Below are positions 1 to 6,182 of a DNA stretch of 6,182 nt, one piece after another (within the stretch, counting starts at the first letter, position 1; every line of letters begins with the position of its first letter). Source of the stretch: CAYQJV01 sp964417925. GTDB lineage: Bacteria; Hydrothermota; Tepidihabitantia; B3-TA06; CAYQJV01. The translations under genes were made by a program, and so were the position numbers. Below the pieces are notes generated by a model. That model made no database searches. It was not told the origin of the DNA and saw only the letters and a list, made by a program, of their open reading frames with translations. Location: NCBI GenBank assembly GCA_964417925.1, contig CAYQJV010000063.1, positions 1 through 6,182 on the forward strand, given 5' to 3'.

Positions 1-1
1 T

Positions 2-25
2 TTTATACTTTTTGCGCTTCCCATA
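2..25 (+). other. Probable end of a signal peptide in the C25 peptidase
   Basis: In the peptidase frame the first visible codons read FILFALPI, followed by 'KIIECGNKGIEL'. A hydrophobic run leading into an 'I-I-x-x-x-x-KGIEL' beta strand is the usual layout of the signal peptide and mature N-terminus in large exported C25 proteins. The charged n-region and the start codon would lie just left of the window. This is an inference from a truncated segment, and no cleavage site can be fixed. Confidence 0.45.
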
Positions 26-3000
26 AAGATAATTGAATGCGGAAATAAGGGAATTGAGTTAAAATTAAATACAGGTCAAATGATTACCAAAGATAAAAAC
101 TTCAATCCAGTGATATTACTTGCCGTTCCTCAAAAAGGTGATGTAAAAGTAAGGGTGAAATTTAAAAATTTTTTGGAAATTACAGAAAAATCCTTAAGTA
201 TTGGGGTTCCGGGGATAACAGAAGGAAAATATTCCACAGAAAAATATCTTCCTCCATCTGAGTTTAAGTTTTCAAAAACCATAGAGTGGTGGAGAGATAT
301 AAGGGTACTACGAATAAGTCTCACTCCTTTAAAGAAAATAAACAATAGTATCGTTCAAATTGCCCGGGAAGTTGACATTAAAGTGGAATTTACCCATCCA
401 TTTGAAGAAGTTAAAAAGAAATCAGCATTTGAGGAAGCGTATAAACAGATACTTATAAATTATGAACAGGCAAAAAATTGGAAAAAAAGAAATCTTTTTC
501 ACTTATTTACCATCAAAAGCAGTCCTTTTGAGTTTTCTAATAAATGGGTAAAGATAACCGTTGATTCAACAGGAGTCTATAGAATATATGGGAAAGACCT
601 TAAAAAAGCAGGGGTAGAGATTAGTAAAATAAATCCTTTAACCCTTGAACTTTATGGCTCAGTAGAATACACTCCTATAAAAAACATACCTGATAAATTA
701 ACAGAAATTCCAATATATGTGCATGGAGAAGAAGATGGAAAATTTGATGAAAAAGATTATATACTCTTTTATGCAAAAGGAGCAGACCATTGGGAGTGGG
801 AAGATACCACTTACACAATAAATCCATACACAAAGTATGATGTTTATTGGCTTACATGGGGAGTAAAGCATGGTGAAAGAATACAAGTGGAAAAGGAATC
901 TCCATCCTTAGAGGGCAAAGAATATGCCTTATCCCCAGTGCATTTTGAAAAAGAAATAGATTGTCCGGGAAGGGCAGGAGTACTATGGATCTGGGAAGAG
1001 TTAAGAAAAGAAACAAGAGAATCTTCAACCTCTAAAACTTTTTATTTTGAAATTTATGATAGTAAAATAAAAAGAATAAGAGGAAGGTTATTTGCCATTA
1101 CTTCTAATACTCCTGTAAAAATCCTTTTAAATAATACCTTAATAGCAGAAATTGAGAACATGCCGAAAAGCGGAGCAGAAGTGATACCATGGATCTTTGA
1201 TGTTTCAACAGATACATTGAACATTAGAAATACATTTACCATAGATGTAGTAACTTGGGGAGAATTAAAAGAAAATATAGTGTATATAGATTGGTTTGAC
1301 CTTTTTGTGGAGCGTAAAATATCTGTAAAGCATTCTCCATTCTTCATCTTTGCTGAAGAAGGTGAGAAATATACCTTAACGGATATGGAAGCCCCATGTC
1401 TATTACTTGATGTGAGTGTATGGTATAAACCTCTTATAATAAGTGGTTGGATATCTTCAAACGTTTTTGGATTCAAAAGTTCTAAAAATAGAATTATCTA
1501 TATAACTTCGGAAAGGAAATTTAGAAAACCCATAAGTATTGAAGTGAAAAATCCTAAAAAATTGCATAAAATGTCCTGGGATATAGATTGTATAATAGTA
1601 GTTCCAGATGCATATTATTACCTTGCTCTGGGTTATGCAGAGTATAGAAAAAAGCAGGGAATTTCGGTTAAGGTAGTTAAACTCTCTGATATTTTTGATG
1701 AATTTGGTAATGGATTTGAAGACCCTCTCGCCATTAAAAAATTTCTTGAGTATGTATATATAAGCGGAAACTATAGACCATTGTATGCTGTATTCATAGG
1801 AGATGGTACATACGATTATAAAAACAATCGTAATGAAGAACGCCCTCCTTATTTTCCTATATATACTGAAGGTGAAACTCTCGATCCAAGTGTCCTTCAT
1901 ATATGTGGTGCAACATACGACTCGTGGTTTGTAGATTTTGATGGTACAGGATATACTCCTGAAATGACCTTTGGGAGAATACCGGTGAGGTCTCTTCAGG
2001 GGTTGCAGAAATACTTTGAAAAAGTAAAAACCTTTGAAAATTTTACACCTTCAGATTGGTTGAATAGAGTAATTTTCTTGGGAGATGATTTCATAAAAGG
2101 AAATCCTGACAGCTTAGATCCTATTCGGGATCATATTATAAATTGTGAATTAGCAGATTCTATGCTTTATCCTTTATTTGTGGCAGAAAAAATATACCTC
2201 ATCAACTACAATATTGCTCAAGGAGAAAAAAGAAAGGCAACACAAGATTTACTAAAAGCACTATCCAAGGGAGCGCTATTCTGGATATTCTTTGGACATG
2301 GTAACGGATACCTGTTAACTCATGAACATGTATTCAAAACAGAAGATGTGGGAGATATCCATAACGGTAAGCGTTATTTTATAGGATTTTTTGGAACATG
2401 CGGAGCAGGAAGATTTGAAGATACATACAAGGAATGTATAGCAGAAGAACTAATAAGGGCACAAGAAGCAGCAGTAGCTACAATTGCTGCAACGAAAGGA
2501 ACAAGTTCTGAAGCTAATAGAAGGTTTCTTCTTAGCCTACTTTCAGTATACCTAAGCAACCCTTCTACTGCTCTGGGGTTGTGTTTTATCACAGGAATTC
2601 CTTATGAAAAAATGGAGATACTATTTGGTGATCCTCTACTAAAACTTCCTCCTTTCTATGGAAAAAAAATATCCTCTCCGGCAGTCTTACAAAGAGGTAT
2701 CAAGTACAGCATTAATATTCCTTCTCCAGGGGATGAATATCTTTTCCAAATCTTTGGAAGTTCCAAGAAGATACATTATGAAGAGTTTATTGGTGATACC
2801 TTACTACAGGTAGACTATATATTAAGAGGGACCCAAGGTATCAAACTCAATGGATATTCTCCTGAAGATTCACTACTTCTATCTTTTACAATTCCTGTAG
2901 ACCTGGATACAGGGAATTATGGACTTTTACATGCTATGTTTAGGAAAAAGGACAGCCTCATAGTGGTATATAAAGATTCTCTTTATATTAAAGAAAACAC

Positions 3001-3667
3001 AGATTATTCTGATGATGAAAAGGGACCCGAATTTGTATCATTAAAAATTAATGGAAGACCTGTACAAAATGATATGTATGTAAGCAAAAACATAGAAATT
3101 GAAGGTGTATTGAAAGATTCCAATGGAATTAGCATAACAGGAACCCCTGGAAAAGCAGGACACAGCTTTAGCATGGTTATAAATTCAGGAGAAATAATTT
3201 ATCTTTCCTCTAAATTTTCATTCTATCCTAATACCGATACCATTGGAAGTTTTAAAGTAAAGATAGAGTTACCTGCAGAAAAGGATACCATTCATATATG
3301 GGCTTTGGACAATCTTCTTAATGAATCTTATAAAAAAGTTATAGTAAACTTAAAACCAGAAGAAAAACTCACTGTAAAAAATCTTGTAGTATTTCCTACT
3401 CCTGCTAAGGATCATTTATCTTTCATCTTTTATATAAATAAACCAGCAAAGGTTAAGATAAAGATATTTACCATAAAAGCAAGACCAGTAATAACCTTAT
3501 CCCGCATGTGTAATGCAGGTTTTGTAAAAATAAATTGGAATTTGAAAGATAAAAAGAATGATGAAATTGCAAATGGTGTTTACATATTTAAACTTATTGC
3601 AGAATCTTCTGAAAGTCAAAGAAAAGAAACAGTTATTAAAAAAGGAAGTTTTATAGTCATACATTGA
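2..3667 (+). CDS. C25 (gingipain-family) cysteine peptidase, PorU-like sortase architecture, 5' partial
   Basis: This is a large exported cysteine peptidase of the caspase/gingipain fold. Its domain order resembles PorU, the type IX secretion sortase. Residues are numbered from the ATG at 80. A propeptide-like region (about 1-150) carries the 'AVPQKGDVKVRV' pattern. A beta domain starting 'KWVKITVDSTGVYRI' (155-265) ends in 'DGKFDEKDYILFYAKG', a hallmark of PorU-like proteins. The C25 domain spans about 503-857. It has the catalytic His740 in GHGNG (codon 2297-2299), the catalytic Cys774 in GTCGAGRFED (codon 2399-2401), and the usual closing 'FGDPLLKLPP'. An Ig-like region (about 975-1097) has the 'DSNGISITGTPGKAGHS' signature. 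A FlgD-like domain (1101-1195) contains 'NGVYIFKL' and ends 'KKGSFIVIH'. The frame stays open to the left edge, so the ATG at 80 is probably internal. The catalytic dyad is intact. Family assignment is firm. Whether it acts as a sortase or as a secreted protease is not settled by sequence alone. Confidence 0.9.
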   Translation, partial: FILFALPIKIIECGNKGIELKLNTGQMITKDKNFNPVILLAVPQKGDVKVRVKFKNFLEITEKSLSIGVPGITEGKYSTEKYLPPSEFKFSKTIEWWRDIRVLRISLTPLKKINNSIVQIAREVDIKVEFTHPFEEVKKKSAFEEAYKQILINYEQAKNWKKRNLFHLFTIKSSPFEFSNKWVKITVDSTGVYRIYGKDLKKAGVEISKINPLTLELYGSVEYTPIKNIPDKLTEIPIYVHGEEDGKFDEKDYILFYAKGADHWEWEDTTYTINPYTKYDVYWLTWGVKHGERIQVEKESPSLEGKEYALSPVHFEKEIDCPGRAGVLWIWEELRKETRESSTSKTFYFEIYDSKIKRIRGRLFAITSNTPVKILLNNTLIAEIENMPKSGAEVIPWIFDVSTDTLNIRNTFTIDVVTWGELKENIVYIDWFDLFVERKISVKHSPFFIFAEEGEKYTLTDMEAPCLLLDVSVWYKPLIISGWISSNVFGFKSSKNRIIYITSERKFRKPISIEVKNPKKLHKMSWDIDCIIVVPDAYYYLALGYAEYRKKQGISVKVVKLSDIFDEFGNGFEDPLAIKKFLEYVYISGNYRPLYAVFIGDGTYDYKNNRNEERPPYFPIYTEGETLDPSVLHICGATYDSWFVDFDGTGYTPEMTFGRIPVRSLQGLQKYFEKVKTFENFTPSDWLNRVIFLGDDFIKGNPDSLDPIRDHIINCELADSMLYPLFVAEKIYLINYNIAQGEKRKATQDLLKALSKGALFWIFFGHGNGYLLTHEHVFKTEDVGDIHNGKRYFIGFFGTCGAGRFEDTYKECIAEELIRAQEAAVATIAATKGTSSEANRRFLLSLLSVYLSNPSTALGLCFITGIPYEKMEILFGDPLLKLPPFYGKKISSPAVLQRGIKYSINIPSPGDEYLFQIFGSSKKIHYEEFIGDTLLQVDYILRGTQGIKLNGYSPEDSLLLSFTIPVDLDTGNYGLLHAMFRKKDSLIVVYKDSLYIKENTDYSDDEKGPEFVSLKINGRPVQNDMYVSKNIEIEGVLKDSNGISITGTPGKAGHSFSMVINSGEIIYLSSKFSFYPNTDTIGSFKVKIELPAEKDTIHIWALDNLLNESYKKVIVNLKPEEKLTVKNLVVFPTPAKDHLSFIFYINKPAKVKIKIFTIKARPVITLSRMCNAGFVKINWNLKDKKNDEIANGVYIFKLIAESSESQRKETVIKKGSFIVIH

Positions 3668-4467
3668 TTATTTACCTGTTTTTATTTATCCCTATAGACT
3701 CTCTAAGAAATGAACTTAACCGATTGAGCAGTGATACTCTAAATGTAAAAGTATTTACATTCTTGGATAAAAACCTTCATCCATTCTTTGTGTTTATCCG
3801 TCTATTTTATCCTGAAAGCACCTTTCATCCTTCTCCGGTTTACTCAATAAGAAAAATATGCATAAAAAGTGATAACAGAATTAAAATAATAAGAGAAAAC
3901 AGTCCTTTTGAATACCTTGAGGACGTCTTTTTCTCTCCATCTTTAAAATTTTTTGTTATTTTTTTGAAAAATACCATTTGGAGAGGTACATGGATAGAAA
4001 CGTATAATCTTAATGGCGAGCTTATAGACCGTGCATTTATAGAGATTGATACTTTATCATTCTCTGAATGGGATTTAGAGTTTAACCTTCATATTTTTGG
4101 TTATAACAAAGATTTAGTTTTTACACACTATGTGATTGATTTTTCACAGAATAAACCTTTTATCACTTCTTCCTATTATCCTTTTGAGAACTTTGAGAAA
4201 ATAAAAAATAATATTTTTTTTCTTATAAACCCAAATAGTATAATGACTTCCATTAAAAAAAGCATAATAAATATTTACTCTCTTGAAAAAGAAGAGTTAA
4301 AAGGAGATACACTTTATTTATGGAATTTTGGTATTAGGACTTTAAAACTGCCTATAAAGAACAGAACTCATTATTTAATTCAACGAACTCGTAAAAACAC
4401 GCTTTATATTAAAGGATGGCTCAATGACACCTTTATATGTGATACCTTGGTGCTTATTCAAGAGTAG
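3664..4467 (+). CDS. Unrecognised, probably exported beta-rich protein coupled to the C25 peptidase
   Basis: I do not recognise this 267-residue protein. It opens with a short hydrophobic stretch, 'IIYLFLFIPI', that could be a signal peptide or anchor. The rest is rich in Phe, Tyr and Ile in alternating, strand-like patterns, for example 'LKFFVIFLKN' and 'TWIETYNLNGELIDRAFIEID'. It has no charged-repeat or enzyme motif that I can name. There are only two cysteines (66 and 259), near opposite ends, which could form a disulfide after export. The segments around residues 85-150 vaguely recall beta-propeller blades, but this is weak. The start is a TTG whose last two bases are the first two of the peptidase TGA stop. 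No ATG or GTG precedes it in frame after the TAA at 3637-3639. The purine-rich AAAGGAAG lies about 16 bases upstream, which is too far for a standard ribosome site, so translational coupling is likely. Its job may relate to the peptidase or its substrates. Confidence 0.75.
   Translation: MIIYLFLFIPIDSLRNELNRLSSDTLNVKVFTFLDKNLHPFFVFIRLFYPESTFHPSPVYSIRKICIKSDNRIKIIRENSPFEYLEDVFFSPSLKFFVIFLKNTIWRGTWIETYNLNGELIDRAFIEIDTLSFSEWDLEFNLHIFGYNKDLVFTHYVIDFSQNKPFITSSYYPFENFEKIKNNIFFLINPNSIMTSIKKSIINIYSLEKEELKGDTLYLWNFGIRTLKLPIKNRTHYLIQRTRKNTLYIKGWLNDTFICDTLVLIQE
4454..4467. other. Tail-to-tail overlap of convergent coding sequences
   Basis: The plus-strand gene ends with TAG at 4465-4467 and the minus-strand PHI gene ends with TAA (complement of 4454-4456). 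The last codons of both genes therefore share 14 bases. The conserved C-terminal residues of PHI ('TTLE') are encoded here, which argues that the overlap is real and not an extension error. No intergenic terminator can fit between the two genes. Confidence 0.9.
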
Positions 4468-5032
4468 TATGTACTTTTTTTAATTTTTCTTCTGTAATTT
4501 TAAGTTCCTTCATCAATCTGTAGACTATTGCTTCAAAGAAAAGTAAAGCACAGATTTCAAATAAAGATCCTAATGGAGTAACAGGGACACCACCCAGTAA
4601 TTGTGAGGAATCATAATTTTTTGAGCTAAACTTCGTTTTTCCTGCAGGAATACAAATTACATGATCTGCAATTTTTGCAAGTGGTGATTTTTTTTCACCT
4701 GTAACTGCCACCAACTTACCCCCTATTCCTTTTGCTGTTTTTGCTATCTCTAAGATAGATCTTGTTCTTCCTGAACCTGAAACTACCACAAGTGTATCAA
4801 TACTTTTCCTCATTGAAGGAACGACCGTTTCGCCTACCACAAAAGTCCTTTTACCAAGGTGCACGAGTCTCATAGCAAATGCTTTAGCCACAAGTCCACT
4901 CCTACCTGCTCCTGCAAGATACACTCTCCTTGAGTTTTTAATTATTCTTACAAATTTTTCCATATCTTTTGAAGATATTTTCTCAAGGGTCATTTCTATC
5001 TGTTCTATCAGTTTTTTGAAATATTCTTCCAT
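4454..5032 (-). CDS. hxlB: 6-phospho-3-hexuloisomerase (PHI), SIS-domain sugar-phosphate isomerase
   Basis: PHI converts D-arabino-hex-3-ulose 6-phosphate to fructose 6-phosphate, the second step of the ribulose monophosphate pathway, in the cytoplasm. The 192-residue product has the length and full motif set of bacterial and archaeal PHI. It has 'AGAGRSGLVAKAFAMRLVHLG' at 40-60, 'VVGE' at 65-68, the sugar-phosphate-binding 'SGSGRT' at 85-90, and 'PLGSLFE' ending in the conserved Glu159. The family-typical tail 'HTTLE' carries His188. From memory it aligns well along its length with Bacillus HxlB, including the N-terminal helix. The start is fixed because an in-frame TGA lies only three codons upstream (TGA GGA GGA ATG). 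The gene begins inside the 3' end of the hexulose-6-phosphate synthase gene (25-base overlap), so the two are co-translated. Its last codons overlap the convergent gene on the other strand. The assignment is strong. Confidence 0.95.
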   Translation of the reverse strand: MEEYFKKLIEQIEMTLEKISSKDMEKFVRIIKNSRRVYLAGAGRSGLVAKAFAMRLVHLGKRTFVVGETVVPSMRKSIDTLVVVSGSGRTRSILEIAKTAKGIGGKLVAVTGEKKSPLAKIADHVICIPAGKTKFSSKNYDSSQLLGGVPVTPLGSLFEICALLFFEAIVYRLMKELKITEEKLKKVHTTLE

Positions 5033-5652
5033 TCCTCCTCAATAGCCTGTTTCATCTCTTTTGCTCTTTCCTCGGGAAAAGAGGACTTGGTAATATATCC
5101 CCCTACAATCACTATTCCTACATTAAAATTTTTTATCTTAGGAATAATATCAGGGGTTATACCTCCTGCTACAGCAAGGGGAACTGAAATATCCTTAAAA
5201 TGTAAAAGCTTTTCATAGATGGTAACTCCAGATCGTTGAGAATCTATTCCTAAGTGGACTCCTATGTATGAAGGTAGAAGTTTGACAAGTTCCTTTACGT
5301 TAAGGATTTCTTCTTGAAGTATATCTACTATTGCCATTTTATTATTTTTTTTTGCAGTATCTATAACCTTTTTGACAGTGCTTTTCTGAAGCCATAGAAC
5401 GGTTATAATATCTGCGTGATTCTTAAAAGCAAGTTCTGCCTCTATCTCTCCTGCATCTGCAGTTTTTGTATCTGCATTTATAAGTTTATAAGGAAATCTT
5501 TCTTTTAAAATCTTTACGATTCTAATTCCCTCGGCCTTTATTAAAGGGGTTCCTGCCTCCACTATATCTACATAATCTACTACTTTTTCTGCTATTTCTA
5601 TAGCCTTCTTGACATCAATAAAATCAAGAGCGATCTGTAAAAATGGTTTCAT
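5008..5652 (-). CDS. hxlA: 3-hexulose-6-phosphate synthase (HPS), OMP-decarboxylase-fold aldolase
   Basis: HPS condenses formaldehyde with ribulose 5-phosphate to give D-arabino-hex-3-ulose 6-phosphate, or runs the reverse cleavage. The 214-residue protein is a single (beta/alpha)8 barrel of normal family length. Visible active-site elements are Asp10 in 'QIALD', Glu32 in 'DIVEAGTP', and the D-x-K-x-x-D metal/catalytic motif as Asp61, Lys63 and Asp66 in 'ADTKTADAG'. 'HLGIDSQ' (133-139) follows, and the phosphate-gripping loops are 'AVAGGI' (160-165) and 'IVGGYIT' (182-188). The close relative 3-keto-L-gulonate-6-phosphate decarboxylase usually has H-x-x-R-D-x-Q here. This protein has H-x-G-x-D-x-Q, the HPS form, and it sits directly upstream of PHI, so HPS is preferred. 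The ATG overlaps the stop of the preceding gene as ATGA, and the bases just upstream (TTTTCCCCC) offer no Shine-Dalgarno sequence. It is probably translated by coupling. No fae or hps fusion partner is visible. Confidence 0.93.
   Translation of the reverse strand: MKPFLQIALDFIDVKKAIEIAEKVVDYVDIVEAGTPLIKAEGIRIVKILKERFPYKLINADTKTADAGEIEAELAFKNHADIITVLWLQKSTVKKVIDTAKKNNKMAIVDILQEEILNVKELVKLLPSYIGVHLGIDSQRSGVTIYEKLLHFKDISVPLAVAGGITPDIIPKIKNFNVGIVIVGGYITKSSFPEERAKEMKQAIEEEWKNISKN
5034..5039 (-). promoter_or_regulatory. Ribosome binding site of the PHI gene, inside HPS coding sequence
   Basis: On the minus strand AGGAGG lies within the last codons of HPS and is separated from the PHI ATG by one base. 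The match to the 16S tail is perfect, but the spacing is far shorter than the usual 5-9 bases. The in-frame TGA just upstream rules out an earlier start, and the next ATG (codon 14) would remove the conserved N-terminal helix and has no such site. The ATG at 5032 is therefore kept. Confidence 0.6.
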
Positions 5653-6182
5653 GGGGGAAAACCTATACCTTCTAAGTAATTCTCTCTATAAGCAAAGGCT
5701 CTTGGTGCATAAACCATGAAGGTATTGTATATTCCTTGCTTAAAAGGGTATAAAAAAAGAGTTTTAAATATTCGTGGAAGAGAATAAAATTTTGCCTTAA
5801 GCCCAGCTATTCCTTCTGGAACGGAAAGGGACTTCACAGAATCTGGAATCATTGACAATTTTCTTTCCATTTCAAATCTCCCCCAAGGCTCTTTTAAAAT
5901 TTCAGAGGGAGTCATTGAGGAAGGTTCAAACTTTATTTCTAAAAAATCTATTTTGGCTTTTTCTAAAAAATCAAAAAACTTTGATGTATCAAACTTTATA
6001 TTCTCTTTGGCCACAAAACTTATTCCAGCGAGGATCTTTTCTGCATGTAACTTTTTTATTTCATTTATTTTCTTTTTGAGAATATGCTTTTCAAAACCCA
6101 TAGGCAGCCAAGACTTTTTTAAAAATACAATCTTCACTCCTGCCTTTGCAAGAAACCTAATATACCATGGATCAGAAAAGAT
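5649..6182 (-). CDS. Unrecognised protein, first gene visible of the HPS-PHI operon, 5' partial
   Basis: The frame is open from the right edge to a TGA at 5651-5649, giving 177 visible residues. The true start lies outside the window. I do not recognise the family. The visible N-terminal half alternates strands and helices ('GVKIVFLKKSW', 'KILAGISFVA', 'FFDFLEKAKIDFLEIKF'), compatible with an alpha/beta or TIM-barrel fold. The C-terminal half has a distinctive Pro/aromatic-rich end, 'QGIYNTFMVYAPRAFAYRE', followed by 'GIGFPP'. No membrane segment or metal-binding cluster is evident. A GTG at 6137 could serve as a start, but its AGGAG abuts the codon with no spacing, and the residues before it ('DPWYIRFLAKAG') read like normal protein. 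The stop overlaps the HPS start as ATGA, so the gene is co-expressed with HPS and PHI. It may contribute to the same sugar-phosphate or C1 metabolism. That link is inference from position only. Confidence 0.85.
   Translation of the reverse strand: MFSDPWYIRFLAKAGVKIVFLKKSWLPMGFEKHILKKKINEIKKLHAEKILAGISFVAKENIKFDTSKFFDFLEKAKIDFLEIKFEPSSMTPSEILKEPWGRFEMERKLSMIPDSVKSLSVPEGIAGLKAKFYSLPRIFKTLFLYPFKQGIYNTFMVYAPRAFAYRENYLEGIGFPP

Noticed and set aside
80..82. ATG at 80 as the start of the C25 peptidase
   Set aside because: The frame is open to the left edge, the upstream codons encode a plausible signal-peptide end and first strand, and the AGG at 73-75 is only a weak ribosome site.
1054..1900. Open frames on the minus strand across the peptidase gene
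   Set aside because: They lie wholly inside a gene with clear family motifs, have no recognisable protein features, and are expected shadows in AT-rich sequence.
520..3912. Shared 12-mer CAGTCCTTTTGA at 520-531 and 3900-3911
   Set aside because: A single short match in AT-rich coding DNA, with no flanking similarity, is most likely chance.
4465..4490. AGTA-TG-TACT hairpin followed by T-runs as a terminator
   Set aside because: A 4-bp, mostly A/T stem with a 2-base loop cannot form a stable hairpin, and the region lies inside the PHI gene.
5852..6079. 75-codon plus-strand open frame
   Set aside because: It is antisense to the operon-linked unknown gene and its Phe/Leu-rich product is typical of a reverse-strand shadow.
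6135..6137. GTG at 6137 (minus strand) as the start of the unknown gene
   Set aside because: The AGGAG overlaps the codon with no spacing, and the preceding in-frame residues look like ordinary protein reaching the window edge.
1..6182. CRISPR array, insertion sequence, tRNA/rRNA, riboswitch or toxin-antitoxin pair
   Set aside because: I read both strands and saw no spaced direct repeats, terminal inverted repeats, transposase motifs or cloverleaf sequences. There is no non-coding gap large enough to hold a regulatory RNA.

Overview
The window is AT-rich, has essentially no non-coding DNA, and encodes Lys/Glu/Ile-rich proteins. It holds five genes in two convergent blocks, and both outer genes run off the window. 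The combination suggests a compact, low-GC, probably thermophilic diderm bacterium. The evidence for this is a gingipain-type C25 peptidase with a FlgD-like C-terminal domain, sitting next to a ribulose-monophosphate enzyme pair. Uncultivated candidate phyla of the WOR-3 type would fit, but this assignment is an inference from architecture and composition, not something the sequence proves.

Left block, plus strand. Bases 2-3667 encode a very large exported C25 (gingipain-family) cysteine peptidase whose domain order matches the PorU-type sortase of type IX secretion. Its start lies left of the window, and the first visible residues look like the end of a signal peptide. A second gene (3664-4467) begins on a TTG that overlaps the stop codon of the first. 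It encodes an unrecognised, probably exported, beta-rich protein of 267 residues.

Right block, minus strand, read from the right edge inward. An unrecognised gene is cut off by the window edge (6182-5649). It is followed by 3-hexulose-6-phosphate synthase (5652-5008) and 6-phospho-3-hexuloisomerase (5032-4454). The three genes overlap by 4 and 25 bases, so they almost certainly form one translationally coupled operon. The last two interconvert ribulose 5-phosphate plus formaldehyde and fructose 6-phosphate. In an organism that is not methylotrophic, this could be a route from hexose to pentose phosphates.

The two blocks meet tail to tail with a 14-base overlap of coding sequence and no convincing terminator. 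I found no RNA genes, CRISPR arrays, mobile elements, riboswitches or recognisable promoters. The control regions of both transcription units must lie outside the window. The points most worth following are the PorU-like peptidase with its unknown coupled partner, and the unknown gene fused by overlap to the HPS-PHI pair.
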